Positions 26,364 to 35,692 are shown, counted from the first letter of the stretch. The stretch is DNA of 64,000 bases from Chloroflexota bacterium (GCA_022821645.1 JAJEDE010000022.1:177838-241837); one strand, 5' to 3'. Made by a program: numbers and translations. The notes: generated by a model from the letters alone, not told the origin.

Positions 26364-27122
26364 ATGGCCGCGCAAACGCTCCGAATCCTGGTCATCGAGG
26401 ACAACCCCGGCGACGTTCGGTTGCTCGAAGAGATGCTGGTTCCGACCGGCGACATTCAATACGAAGTCCAGAGCTTCGCCAAGCTCGACAGCGGACTCGA
26501 CGCCATCGCCGACTACTCGCCATCGGTGATCCTGCTGGATCTGGGCCTTGGCGAGACTCATGGGCTCGACACGTTCACCGCGGCCCAGGAACGCGCCGGC
26601 GACGTTCCGATCGTCATCCTCTCCGGTCTTGGCGACGAAGCGGTGGCAACGGCGGCGGTTGGCCAGGGCGCCCAGGACTACCTGGTCAAGGGCGAATTCG
26701 AGGAAGAACGGCTGCGCCGCACCATTCGCTACTCGATCGAGCGCCACCGACGCGCCGCGACCGCCGAGGAACGCATCCGCACCCTCGTCGCGGAGGAGCC
26801 CGGCTTCGCCGACATCGTTATGAACCAGCCCGACGGCGTGATCGTGGCCGACTCCACCCGCAAGGTGCTGTTCGCCAACCCGGCCGCCGCCGAGCTGTTC
26901 ACCGTCCCGGTCGACGACCTGGTCGGCAGCGAGCTTGAGTTCAACGTGCGTCCCGGCGCCTCGCAGATGGTGCAAATCCGCGAGGACCCCCGAAACCCGA
27001 AGTACCTGGAAGCCCACAGCGCCCAGGCCGTCTGGTCCGGCAGCGACGTGCACGTCCTCACCTTCCGCGAAGGCGAACACATCGGCTTCCTCCGACGCAT
27101 CCTCAACAGCATCGGGCTCTAG
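26364..27122 (+). CDS. Response regulator with receiver and PAS domains
   Basis: 252 residues from ATG 26364, chosen for the GGGAGGGG Shine-Dalgarno just upstream. The receiver domain (1-125) has LVIEDNPGD, the phospho-acceptor in VILLDLGLGETHG and Lys in YLVKGEF. A linker helix is followed by a PAS domain (about 150-225, MNQPDGVIVADSTRKVLFAN). No DNA-binding, kinase or cyclase output is present. It is divergent from the GAF kinase, so both may belong to one signalling route (inference). Confidence 0.9.
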   Translation: MAAQTLRILVIEDNPGDVRLLEEMLVPTGDIQYEVQSFAKLDSGLDAIADYSPSVILLDLGLGETHGLDTFTAAQERAGDVPIVILSGLGDEAVATAAVGQGAQDYLVKGEFEEERLRRTIRYSIERHRRAATAEERIRTLVAEEPGFADIVMNQPDGVIVADSTRKVLFANPAAAELFTVPVDDLVGSELEFNVRPGASQMVQIREDPRNPKYLEAHSAQAVWSGSDVHVLTFREGEHIGFLRRILNSIGL

Positions 27123-27144
27123 GCGCCGGTCGGCGAGTCGTCGC

Positions 27145-29196
27145 CTATACCAGTTCGCCGTACAGCCGGTCGATCAAGCGGCAGGCCTCGCCGCGACTGA
27201 TCGCGGCCCCGGCCTGCTCCGGCGTCGGCAGTTCCGGCAAACCTCCCATTGACGCCCGGAGGGGCGACGGCTCGGCCATCCACATTTGCACGACGTGCAT
27301 GAACGCCGACCAGGTGCACGGCGTCTGATCCTCAAACAGCCCTGTGTCCACCTCGACAGGCCGCCACGGATCCACCGCCCGCCGCGCCAGCCACGCCCAC
27401 CGCTGCGCCTCTCCTCTGGTAAGCGCCTCGTCAGGCCGCACGGCGTAGTGCGGGAAGAACCCCCGCGCGCCCCAGAACTGGGCTGCCATTGACAGATCCG
27501 CCGCCTGCTCCTCGAACCCCGAGAACCCAGCTGGCGCCACATCATCGAAATACGTGATGACCTGTCCCTGCGCCAGCAACTCCCGCTGCATCGCCCCCCG
27601 CGGCACGTCCCGGACCCGCACAGCGTGCTCCAGCGCCAGCGCCGCCGCCTGACCCGCCGCTTCACCCAGCGCCATCCACACCGGCTCCATCCGGATCGTC
27701 CCGTAGCCCAGGTGACTGGCCGATACCGCCACCGGCGCCAGCAACCCGTCGATTCCCTCCGGCACCATCACCCGATACGGAATTTGGTACGGCACCGTCT
27801 CCTCGTGTAGCCCGATAAACCCCTCCAGCGCAACCCGCCGCCCGTCCGCTTGCTCGTACTCTCCAGGCCCCAGGTCCTCCCGCTGCCGCGTGGCATGCGA
27901 GTCGATCTGGTACCCGCCCGACGCCACGCTGTCCCAGTGCGTTGGCGAGCGCCCGCCTGAACTGTCCAGCAGCGCGTCGCTGGCGCTGAACAGGTAGCCG
28001 CCCAGGATGCGGCAGCCCTCGCGCACGTACATCTGCCGCGGGAACCCGCCGTTGTCCTGGAACTCATCCGCCGCCAGCCCCCACGTCCGCGCCGCCTCCC
28101 GGAAGTCCGACGGCAATTCGGGGTCGTTCTGACAGAACCACACCAGCCCCTCGGTATACGCGCGGTGTGCTTCCGCGATCTCCAGGCGACGCTCCGGCCC
28201 CGCCTCCGGGTAGTCGTAGTTTGCCTCGGCCCAGTCGCTGGACGTGAAACAGTAGTGATGGTTGTTCGCATCGGACTTCCTGTTCGGCATCGGCACGAAG
28301 TTCAGCACCGCCGTCCCGCCTCGCGGACCCCAGAACCCCGGCATCCGTCCGCTCCGCACGTCGTCCACCAACGGCGCATACACACTGCGGTCGTAATCCG
28401 CCGGCCGCTCAACGTCACGCCGGTTCTCTGGATCGTCGGTCAGACACAGCCGGTAGTTGTACGCCTGGATACGCCGGTCAGCTTTCCCGCTGGACCCCGG
28501 ATACGTCATCCGATCATGAAAGTCCTGGTACACCACCCCGGCATGCGACTCGCCCAACTCCTCCCGGCCCTCCCGTCCGATCCGGTACGCCGCCCCCGCA
28601 CCCAGCGCCACGTCCCCCTCATACGTCGCGTCCACAAAAGCCCGCGCTTCAAGGCGCGCTTGCTCGCCCGTCGCCCGCCCGCTCGCATCCACCGCCGCCA
28701 GCGTCACCGCCGTGACCCGCCGCTCCGGCGTCTCGTCAATCCGTGTAACGTCCGCCCCCGGCTCCGTATGCACCAGCCAGCGCCCGCCTTCCGGCATTGA
28801 CGCCCCGCCCTCCCAGGCCAGCCGCCACCCCCGCCAGACCTCCAGACGCTCCTGTTCCGCAACCAGCTTGTCCAGCAGCCGCTCCGCCACCGAAGGCTCG
28901 AACCGGTACCCGTCGTTACAGACCCGAACCTGCGCCGAGTCCTCGCCGTACGTGGACGCGTAGTGCTCCCGCACCAACCCCACGAACCGCCGGAAAATCC
29001 CGCCCACCGACTCGTTCGGCCGGATATCCGTCGCCCCCAGACCGCTGGTCATCAACCCGCCCAGGTGCTGCGACGGTTCAACCAGCACCACCTCCAACCC
29101 CTCGCGCGCCGCCGCAATCGCCGCCGCCACCCCCGCCGGCGTCCCCCCGATCACCGCCACGTCGGTCTGCTTCACAGTCCCTGAATCAGCGTGCAT
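27145..29196 (-). CDS. FAD-dependent oxidoreductase with SLH-like C-terminal tail
   Basis: 683 residues from ATG 29194-29196. The N-terminal FAD-binding loop is DVAVIGGTPAGVAAAIAAAR, followed by EPSQHLGGLMTSGLG. This matches the FAD_oxidored family (PF12831-like), large flavoproteins common in polysaccharide-degrading bacteria. The last 110 residues have two S-layer-homology-like units: FWGARGFFPHY...ALTRGEAQRWAW and AAISRGEACRLIDRLYG. No signal peptide is seen, so the tail need not bind a cell wall. Substrate unknown; the gene stands alone. Confidence 0.85.
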   Translation of the reverse strand: MHADSGTVKQTDVAVIGGTPAGVAAAIAAAREGLEVVLVEPSQHLGGLMTSGLGATDIRPNESVGGIFRRFVGLVREHYASTYGEDSAQVRVCNDGYRFEPSVAERLLDKLVAEQERLEVWRGWRLAWEGGASMPEGGRWLVHTEPGADVTRIDETPERRVTAVTLAAVDASGRATGEQARLEARAFVDATYEGDVALGAGAAYRIGREGREELGESHAGVVYQDFHDRMTYPGSSGKADRRIQAYNYRLCLTDDPENRRDVERPADYDRSVYAPLVDDVRSGRMPGFWGPRGGTAVLNFVPMPNRKSDANNHHYCFTSSDWAEANYDYPEAGPERRLEIAEAHRAYTEGLVWFCQNDPELPSDFREAARTWGLAADEFQDNGGFPRQMYVREGCRILGGYLFSASDALLDSSGGRSPTHWDSVASGGYQIDSHATRQREDLGPGEYEQADGRRVALEGFIGLHEETVPYQIPYRVMVPEGIDGLLAPVAVSASHLGYGTIRMEPVWMALGEAAGQAAALALEHAVRVRDVPRGAMQRELLAQGQVITYFDDVAPAGFSGFEEQAADLSMAAQFWGARGFFPHYAVRPDEALTRGEAQRWAWLARRAVDPWRPVEVDTGLFEDQTPCTWSAFMHVVQMWMAEPSPLRASMGGLPELPTPEQAGAAISRGEACRLIDRLYGELV

Positions 29197-29285
29197 GGTC
29201 GGTGCCTGCCCTTGCCTGTCGACTTCCGCGCATCGTTTCACATCGAACCCTCCGTTCGGAAAGCGCAGAGCCCTACCATGGACGC

Positions 29286-29525
29286 ATGGACGGCGGCTTC
29301 AACATCGGCGGCCTCGGCCGCCTGCTCATCATCGCGGGCGGCCTGCTCCTCGCCGGCGGCGTCCTCCTCGTCCTGCTCGGTCAGATCCCCTTCTTCGGCC
29401 GCCTCCCCGGCGACATCGCCATCGAACGCGAACGCTTCTCCTTCTTCTTCCCCCTCGCCTCCATGCTCATCCTCAGCCTCATCCTCACCATCGTCGTCAA
29501 CATCATCCTCCGCTTCTTCCGCTAG
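29286..29525 (+). CDS. DUF2905 family small membrane protein
   Basis: 79 residues from ATG 29286. Two membrane spans (LGRLLIIAGGLLLAGGVLLV and PLASMLILSLILTIVVNII) are separated by the family signature PFFGRLPGDIAIERERFSFF. DUF2905 proteins are widespread, usually under 90 residues, and of unknown function. The 3' part is rich in C and T from a skewed codon choice. Confidence 0.9.
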   Translation: MDGGFNIGGLGRLLIIAGGLLLAGGVLLVLLGQIPFFGRLPGDIAIERERFSFFFPLASMLILSLILTIVVNIILRFFR

Positions 29526-29619
29526 CCAGAAACGGGATCAAGGCGCGACACTGAGGCCATGGGGCAGATTGGCGTCATCGGGGACCGGTTGCTGCACGGT
29601 GACCCCAGCCGGCCGTAGC

Positions 29620-30567
29620 GTGCGCAACAGGGTCGTGCAGGAACCAGCCAACCAGGGCACCCTCTTTCCGCCCGTCGCGCGCCCAACACCCGATGTGGCG
29701 TCGTGGCCGAGCTACCTTCGGGTCGACGATCTGGACCGAGCGCCCTTCGAAGCCGTCAGCCGCCCCCTATTGCTCTGCGGAGACGCCCGCGCAGGACTGG
29801 CGTTACTACCCGATGAGTCCGTGCAGACCGTCCTGACCTCGCCGCCCTACTGGTCGCTCAGGGACTACCAGGTAGAAGACCAGATCGGTCGCGACGACAG
29901 CCTCGACGCATATCTGGACGCCATCGTGGCCGTCTTCGAGCAAATCCAGCGGGTTCTCCGACCCGACGGCACGGTCTGGCTGAACGTCGGCGACTCATAC
30001 ACGTCCGGCAATCGCAGGTATCGAGCCCCTGATCGCAAGAACAGCGCCCGCGCCATGAGCGTCCGTCCGCCAACGCCAGAGGGTCTAAAGCCAAAAGACC
30101 TGATTGGCGTCCCCTGGCGCTTGGCCTTTGCGCTTCAGAAAGCCGGCTGGTGGCTGCGCAGCGAAGTGATCTGGCACAAGCCCAACGCCCACCCGGAATC
30201 CGCCGGCGACCGCCCCACCAAGGCCCACGAAACGCTCTTCCTCCTGTCGAAGCAGCAGGACTATTACTACGAGCAGGAGGCCGTCAAGGGCCCACGCGGC
30301 CGCCGACTGCGAACCGTCTGGAACATCCCAACGGAACCGCTCCGGCGCACGAACGGCAACCCCGATGACCACCCGGCCATGATGCCGATGTCCCTGGCGC
30401 GTCGCTGCCTCTCGATCACCAGCAAGCGCAACAGCGTCGTGCTCGACCCTTATGCCGGTTCGGGCACCACGCTCTTGGCGGCCCGCGAACTGGAATGTGA
30501 TTGGGTAGGCGTTGAGATCAAGCCGGCATTCGTAGATCTGATCGAACGCCGAATGGGCGGTCGGTGA
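29620..30567 (+). CDS. DNA methyltransferase (amino-MTase, motif IV before motif I)
   Basis: About 315 residues from GTG 29620; GTG 29635 is an alternative. Catalytic motif IV is TSPPYW at 73-78 and SAM motif I is DPYAGSGTTLLAA at 276-288, the order of beta-class amino-methyltransferases. The S/TPPY form is compatible with N4-cytosine or N6-adenine methylation. Other features are IWHKPNAHPESAGDRP and DYYYEQEAV. It is convergent with the nuclease gene 30642-31793, and the second methyltransferase lies beyond that, so this is likely one restriction-modification island. Confidence 0.88.
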   Translation: MRNRVVQEPANQGTLFPPVARPTPDVASWPSYLRVDDLDRAPFEAVSRPLLLCGDARAGLALLPDESVQTVLTSPPYWSLRDYQVEDQIGRDDSLDAYLDAIVAVFEQIQRVLRPDGTVWLNVGDSYTSGNRRYRAPDRKNSARAMSVRPPTPEGLKPKDLIGVPWRLAFALQKAGWWLRSEVIWHKPNAHPESAGDRPTKAHETLFLLSKQQDYYYEQEAVKGPRGRRLRTVWNIPTEPLRRTNGNPDDHPAMMPMSLARRCLSITSKRNSVVLDPYAGSGTTLLAARELECDWVGVEIKPAFVDLIERRMGGR

Positions 30568-30641
30568 CGCTCGCAGAACTCAAGGCCAAGCTTGATGCGT
30601 CTTAGCCAGAAAAAGTCGAGCTCGGGACTGAAAGATTCAGG

Positions 30642-31793
30642 CTAAGGTGCGTCGCCCGCTCGAAGTTCCGCAATCTCGGGGATTTCTAGTAGCTGTTGGA
30701 GGGTATCGAGTGAGTACGTGCGACCTTCAGTGGCGATCACGACATCCGCGAGGGCATTTGGTCGTTCCGACCAGCCTCGACCATCAACGGCCGCACAGGC
30801 CAGCAATCCACGGGCTTTCGCTGCATTGGCCATGCTCGTGATGCGGGCCGCTTTATCGCGGACAGTACCGCCGTCCTCGCCGACTTTCGATTCAATCGCG
30901 ATCGTCGGTGAGTTGTCTGGCAACAGGAAATCCGGACCCGGTGACAGACCAAAAACACGTGCGGTATGGGCAGCACCAGTCGCGCCGGACGCTGCTCGGT
31001 AGTAAGGAATGCCATGGTCGTCGAAGAGATTCGCGATTGGGTTTTCTAAGATTTTGTCGCCTTTTACTTCTGAATAGGCGTCTTGAACTTGTCGCCACAC
31101 TCCGCCGACATAGCGCTGGTATAGCAGCGCCGAATAGGGGACACCGCCCGCGTTGGCGGCCACCGTATCCCATCCGCCGACAGTATCGCGCTTGTCCAGC
31201 TTGGAGTGAAAGAATTCTTGCACCGGCTCTGGAACCTGAAGGATGCTCCGCTCCATGATCGCGAGCGCGGTCTCCGCAATTGTGTCGATCATCTCGGTCC
31301 GTCTCGCGGGCGGCTCTACTTGCGGGGCGCTCCTTTCGAATCTCTTAAGAGTGTCTCCCCGAGTCCTTGTTCCTGGTCGCGTGAGTCGCATGGCCTGGGC
31401 CAGTTCGTTATAGGTGAACCCCAGGATCATCCGGAGCGGTGCCAAGGTATCTGGCGAAGCCGTGAGTGAGGCAACCAACGCCTGCCTGTCGACGTTGGTG
31501 AAACTACCTGTATGCGCAGCAAGCTTTCGGTACGCCTCTGCAAATGCTTCCTCGCCCGCCATCGCATCGCCGCGCGGAATGTAGTGAAAGGACGGCTGCA
31601 TCGAAGCTATGTAGCTCGTGGTCAGCAACTCCCTGGCTTCCGCCTGTGCGCTCCCAGTCTTCGAGAGCACGATTGCCACCGACTGTCGGCGAACCGTCGG
31701 GCTCGGCGTGATCCCGGCGCGTGACAGAACGTCGCGCTCCGAGTCAGAAAGGGATGCTGAGCTGTCCTGCTGACTGTTCAATGTGATCGTCAA
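30642..31793 (-). CDS. Putative type II restriction endonuclease, PD-(D/E)xK type
   Basis: About 383 residues if translation starts at TTG 31791-31793, which overlaps the 3' end of the methyltransferase gene; there is no ATG until more than 60 codons later. A C-terminal PD-(D/E)xK nuclease core is seen at about 287-303: PDFLLPDNSPTIAIESK, followed by GGTVRDKAARI. The N-terminal half has a helix-turn-helix-like stretch (FTYNELAQAMRL). The GC content is visibly below that of surrounding genes. Coupling to the upstream methyltransferase supports a nuclease role; recognition sequence unknown. Confidence 0.72.
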   Translation of the reverse strand: MTITLNSQQDSSASLSDSERDVLSRAGITPSPTVRRQSVAIVLSKTGSAQAEARELLTTSYIASMQPSFHYIPRGDAMAGEEAFAEAYRKLAAHTGSFTNVDRQALVASLTASPDTLAPLRMILGFTYNELAQAMRLTRPGTRTRGDTLKRFERSAPQVEPPARRTEMIDTIAETALAIMERSILQVPEPVQEFFHSKLDKRDTVGGWDTVAANAGGVPYSALLYQRYVGGVWRQVQDAYSEVKGDKILENPIANLFDDHGIPYYRAASGATGAAHTARVFGLSPGPDFLLPDNSPTIAIESKVGEDGGTVRDKAARITSMANAAKARGLLACAAVDGRGWSERPNALADVVIATEGRTYSLDTLQQLLEIPEIAELRAGDAP

Positions 31794-32676
31794 CGAGCCG
31801 CTGCCGGGCGATCTCGACGTACTCCTCGTGGATATCGATGCCTCCCGAGCGACGGCCGTGCCGCCGAGCCAGCACAACTGTCGTTCCCGACCCTGCGAAG
31901 GGATCCACAACGATACCGTTGACCGGGCACAGCGCCTTGACGAAGAATTCGGCCAAACCTTCCGGCATGACGGCCGTGTGTTGACCGGCGGGTCCCTTGT
32001 GCTGGTTGTACGTCTGACTCACGGAAACGACGTTGCCCGGGTCGGCGCCGCCATGCTCGTAGGTCTTCGTTCGATCTCGACCAAACCCGGCGTCAGTGTT
32101 CCGCCGACCATTCGTATCCTTTAGGCGGCGGGCGATCTCTGCCTGATCCGCCTTGTACGGAATCCGCACGGCGTTAATCTCAAAGTACGGCTTTGGCCCC
32201 TTGGAGAAGTGATAGAGATACTCAAAGCTATCTTTAGTTCTGGGTCCAAATCTGCCCGGGATTGCATTTGGCTTGGACCAAATGTAAGTCTCGATCCAAC
32301 GCCATCCCATCCGCTGAAGGCTGAGAACCAATTCGTAGACGTATGGGTGGCGTTGCCCCCTAAATGGACCGGACTTTGCAACCCGATTCTTGATGTTGAT
32401 GACAAGAGATCCCGTTTCACTTGTCGCACCAAGCATGGATAGAGCAAACGGCTTGAACCACGCGACGTATTGGTCGGGACTGATTCTGGAATACGCCCTG
32501 GCGTCCGCATATGGTGGCGATGTAAAGAACAAATCGACGGATCCGGTCGGCAGTCGTTTGAGCCAGTAGGCGGCGTCGCCCCAGACTATGCCTTCGTTGA
32601 GCAGCCTGGCGAGCGCGGCGTCGGAATCTTGCGGCGGCTCTGGAGCCGGTGGCGCAAGTGCAGCCTCAACGTGCAT
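31744..32676 (-). CDS. Site-specific DNA methyltransferase partnered with the adjacent nuclease
   Basis: 310 residues. Motif IV is TSPPYADAR at 52-60 and motif I is DPFAGSGTTVV at 258-268, beta-class order. YIWSKPNAIPGRFGPRTK and a target-recognition stretch around 175-225 lie between them. TSPPY is the form most often seen in N4-cytosine enzymes (family knowledge). The 3' end overlaps the nuclease start by about 50 nt, so methylase and nuclease are coupled, with the methylase made first. Confidence 0.9.
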   Translation of the reverse strand: MHVEAALAPPAPEPPQDSDAALARLLNEGIVWGDAAYWLKRLPTGSVDLFFTSPPYADARAYSRISPDQYVAWFKPFALSMLGATSETGSLVINIKNRVAKSGPFRGQRHPYVYELVLSLQRMGWRWIETYIWSKPNAIPGRFGPRTKDSFEYLYHFSKGPKPYFEINAVRIPYKADQAEIARRLKDTNGRRNTDAGFGRDRTKTYEHGGADPGNVVSVSQTYNQHKGPAGQHTAVMPEGLAEFFVKALCPVNGIVVDPFAGSGTTVVLARRHGRRSGGIDIHEEYVEIARQRLVDDHIEQSAGQLSIPF

Positions 32677-32768
32677 GGCAACAATGATAGCGGCTGCCGC
32701 AATTGGATGAGTAGCGGGTCAGGTTGACGGGCTACCACGGAACTACATCTGCGATCCTATTCGACGCT

Positions 32769-34238
32769 TCACCCCGTAGATTCGCCGTACGCCCCCGGTT
32801 CATTCCCTTCCCTTGGCGTCCCCGGCACCATCGGCCCGTGCGCCCGTCCCGCGATCAGCCGCGACCCGTCCGTAAATCCTTCCGGCCGGTCCTTCAACCG
32901 CTCAATCAGCCGTTCGCGCCAGGGCGCTAGGTCCGCCGTCCCCGCCAGGTCCCGCGTCTCGTCCGGATCCTCGGCAATGTCGAACAGCTGCTCCCGCCCC
33001 GACTGGCTGTGCCAGATGTACTTCGTCTGCCCGTCCGTGATGAAGTGCCAGGCAGTCTCCGGACGGTTCTTCCCGCCCGAATGCTCCCCGTGCAGCGTCT
33101 CCCGCCAACTCGGCGATTCCCCGCGCACGAACGGCATCAGGCTGCGCCCCGTCACCGAGTCCGGTATCTCCAGCCCCACGCCCTCCAGGATCGTCGGCAT
33201 CACGTCCTGCAGCCCCACCGGCTCGTCGCGCACCACCTGGGTTGGGTACCCCGCCGACGGCGGCCCCAGGACCAGCAATGGCACTCGCGACGCCGCCTCG
33301 TACGGCCACGACTTATGGAACAACCGGTGGTCGCCCAGCATCTCCCCGTGATCCGACACGAACACCACCAGCGTGTCGTCCAGCAGCTGCATGTCGTTCA
33401 TGTACTGCAACAGCCGGCTGATCTGCATGTCCACGTGGTTGATCAGCCCGTAGTACCCCGCCCGGCAGGCGTGCATCACCCGCGCGTCCAGTTCGAGCCC
33501 CTGCGAGCGCGCCTCGTGCATCTCGATGTCGATCCCCCGCGTCGGCGCCTCCACCGGGTCTGCCCAATCCCCGATCACCGGGCTCGGCAGGTCTCGCCAG
33601 TGGTAGCGGTCGTAATAGAACTGCGGCGGCGTAAACGGCGGATGCGGGTCGATAAACGACACCTTCAGGAAAAACGGTGCGCTCGGATCCCGCCGCTGCA
33701 GGAAATTGATCGCTTCCGAGACGCACCAGAACGCATGCGTCCGTTCCTCCGGTAGATGACTCGGCCTCCCGATCCACCCGTTCGGCGTCGCCCCGTGCGC
33801 CATGGCCCAGCGATTCAGCGGGATCTCCCCGTGCAGCCAGTCCAGGTAGTCGTTCCCGCCGCCCCGCGTGCTATCCGCCAGCGATATCCGGTCAAATCCG
33901 TACCGCTTCCGTTTCGGCGACAGGTGCAGCTTGCCGCTCAGCCAGGTCTCGTACCCCGCGTTTCGCAACTCGCCCGCCAGCGTCGCCGGCGGGTCCCACC
34001 CGGTGTCCGGGTGGTTCTGCAGCATCCCGTGCGTCGCCGGATCCTGGCCCGACATCAATGTCCGCCGCGCTGGGATGCACTGCGGACACTCCGCGTAGGC
34101 GCGGCGGAACCTAGTCCCCGTCGCCCCAATCTCGTCCATCGCCGGCGTCTGCAACACCGGGTGGTCCTCGATCCCAAGGCAGTCGCCCCGCTGCTGGTCC
34201 GTCACCAGCAGCAGCACGTGCGGACGCCCGGCGCTCAT
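32769..34238 (-). CDS. Sulfatase, type I (formylglycine-dependent)
   Basis: 489 residues. The N-terminus HVLLLVTDQQRGDCLG supplies the metal-binding Asp residues. The sulfatase signature CIPARRTLMSG near residue 54 contains the Cys converted to formylglycine. Metal residues recur in VFVSDHGEMLGDHRLFHKSWPYEAASRVP. No signal peptide is seen. It removes sulfate esters, probably from sulfated polysaccharides. The formylglycine-generating enzyme is not in the window. It follows the alcohol dehydrogenase gene by 7 nt, forming an operon. Confidence 0.93.
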   Translation of the reverse strand: MSAGRPHVLLLVTDQQRGDCLGIEDHPVLQTPAMDEIGATGTRFRRAYAECPQCIPARRTLMSGQDPATHGMLQNHPDTGWDPPATLAGELRNAGYETWLSGKLHLSPKRKRYGFDRISLADSTRGGGNDYLDWLHGEIPLNRWAMAHGATPNGWIGRPSHLPEERTHAFWCVSEAINFLQRRDPSAPFFLKVSFIDPHPPFTPPQFYYDRYHWRDLPSPVIGDWADPVEAPTRGIDIEMHEARSQGLELDARVMHACRAGYYGLINHVDMQISRLLQYMNDMQLLDDTLVVFVSDHGEMLGDHRLFHKSWPYEAASRVPLLVLGPPSAGYPTQVVRDEPVGLQDVMPTILEGVGLEIPDSVTGRSLMPFVRGESPSWRETLHGEHSGGKNRPETAWHFITDGQTKYIWHSQSGREQLFDIAEDPDETRDLAGTADLAPWRERLIERLKDRPEGFTDGSRLIAGRAHGPMVPGTPREGNEPGAYGESTG

Positions 34239-34245
34239 GCCGACC

Positions 34246-35289
34246 TCAGGTCCAATCGATCATGATCTTGCCGGTCGTCGCCGAATCCGCCAGCTTGAAG
34301 GCCTCCACTGCCTCGTCGATCCGGATGCGCTTCGCGATCACGTCCTTCACCGGCAGTTTGTGACGCCGCAGGAAATCCAGCAGGTCCTCCCACTCGTACA
34401 GCTTGAATATCCACGAGCCCGTCAGCGTAATCTCCCGCGCGTTCAACGGAGCGCTCAGCTTGTACACCGTCTCCTCGCCGATCCCGACCTCTACGAAGAT
34501 GCCGTGCGGCCGCAGCCCTTCCAGCGCCGCCGTCCGCGCCTGCGTAAAGCCCGAGGTGTCGATCGCCGCATGTACGCCGTCGCCGCCCCCGAACTCACGC
34601 ATCGCCTCCACCGGGTCCGCCTCCGCCGCGTTGCACGTGGCGTCGATCCCCAGCTCCTCCGCCATCTCGATCCGGCTCGGCTGCACGTCAATCCCCAGCA
34701 CCGAGGCCCCCATCGCCCGCGCCATCATCACCGTGTACAGCCCCACCGGACCCAACCCGCTCACCGCCAGCGTCATGTCGCCCGACGCCTTCGCCTTTCG
34801 TACCGCCCCAAACGCCGTCCCCAGGTTGCACGCCAGCAGCGCTCCGTCCTCGAAGTCGAAGTCGTCCGGCAGCGGCAGCGTGCTGCGTGCCGGCACCACC
34901 ACGTAATCGGCGTTCACCCCGTCGCGCACCCAGTTGAATCCCTGCATGTCGCGACAGAAACCCGGCTCGCCGCGCCGGCAGTGCTCACAGTGCCCGCAGC
35001 CGATCAGGTGATAAATCACCACCCGGTCACCCACGGCCGGATGGGTCACCCCCGGCCCCGTCGCGTCCACCACGCCGGCCCCTTCGTGCCCCAGCGTCAG
35101 CTTGCTGTAGCCGTGCTCGTCCCGTTCGGCTTGGGGCTGCCGGTACTTATGCAGGTCGCTCCCACAGATCGCCGACCCCCTGATCCGAATCCGCACGTCG
35201 TCCGGCCCCGGTTCGGGAACTGGCTTTGTCGTCACTACCACGGTCCGGTCGCCGGGACAGATTAGGCACTGCATCGTGTCTGAGGTCAT
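34246..35289 (-). CDS. Zinc-dependent medium-chain alcohol/polyol dehydrogenase
   Basis: 347 residues from ATG 35287-35289, with a GGGAG Shine-Dalgarno. Catalytic zinc residues are seen in ICGSDLHKY and LGHEGAGVV, and the structural zinc motif is CGHCEHCRRGEPGFC. The Rossmann loop is VSGLGPVGLYTVMMARAMGA, followed by an Asp (GIDVQPSR) that favours NAD. Related enzymes oxidise sorbitol, threonine or sugar acids. The sulfatase gene follows 7 nt later, suggesting use of a desulfated sugar (inference). Confidence 0.93.
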   Translation of the reverse strand: MTSDTMQCLICPGDRTVVVTTKPVPEPGPDDVRIRIRGSAICGSDLHKYRQPQAERDEHGYSKLTLGHEGAGVVDATGPGVTHPAVGDRVVIYHLIGCGHCEHCRRGEPGFCRDMQGFNWVRDGVNADYVVVPARSTLPLPDDFDFEDGALLACNLGTAFGAVRKAKASGDMTLAVSGLGPVGLYTVMMARAMGASVLGIDVQPSRIEMAEELGIDATCNAAEADPVEAMREFGGGDGVHAAIDTSGFTQARTAALEGLRPHGIFVEVGIGEETVYKLSAPLNAREITLTGSWIFKLYEWEDLLDFLRRHKLPVKDVIAKRIRIDEAVEAFKLADSATTGKIMIDWT

Positions 35290-35572
35290 CGGGGCGTCAC
35301 TCCCTTCGGCCGTGCACCAAGCAACCTAGCGTCCCGGCCCCCACCCGTAAACTCCCCGCCTGCCCAGGGCTACTCAGGGACGACGCGCACCCCCGCTCAT
35401 GGCAAGCCTGTCGACGGGACCGCCCCTGCGCCGTCAGCCGGCTCGCCACGACCGGGAGTGGACTGGATGGTTATAAAGCTGACTGACAGGAGGGCGGGAG
35501 GAGGCCGAAGTTTGAGATAGAGGGTTGGGCGTGGGTCTGGCCCTGACGAAACCTTCACGGAAGGAAGGCAGC

Positions 35573-35671
35573 ATGAAGCGGAGTGTCTGGATCGCGTTGC
35601 TGGGTCTGGCCGTGGCGATCATTCCGCTGGCCCTGTGGTGGTACCGCATGGAGCGCGAGGCAGCGGCCTGA
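35573..35671 (+). CDS. Predicted single-span 32-residue membrane peptide
   Basis: A short reading frame from ATG 35573, preceded by an AAGGAAGG Shine-Dalgarno. The peptide has a basic start (MKRS), one hydrophobic span (VWIALLGLAVAIIPLALWWY) and a charged end (RMEREAAA). A strong hairpin follows 21 nt after the stop, so the unit has its own start and stop signals. Comparable small membrane peptides include toxins and accessory subunits; no homologue is recognised. Confidence 0.45.
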   Translation: MKRSVWIALLGLAVAIIPLALWWYRMEREAAA

Positions 35672-35692
35672 GACCGTAGCCGCCAGTGATGC

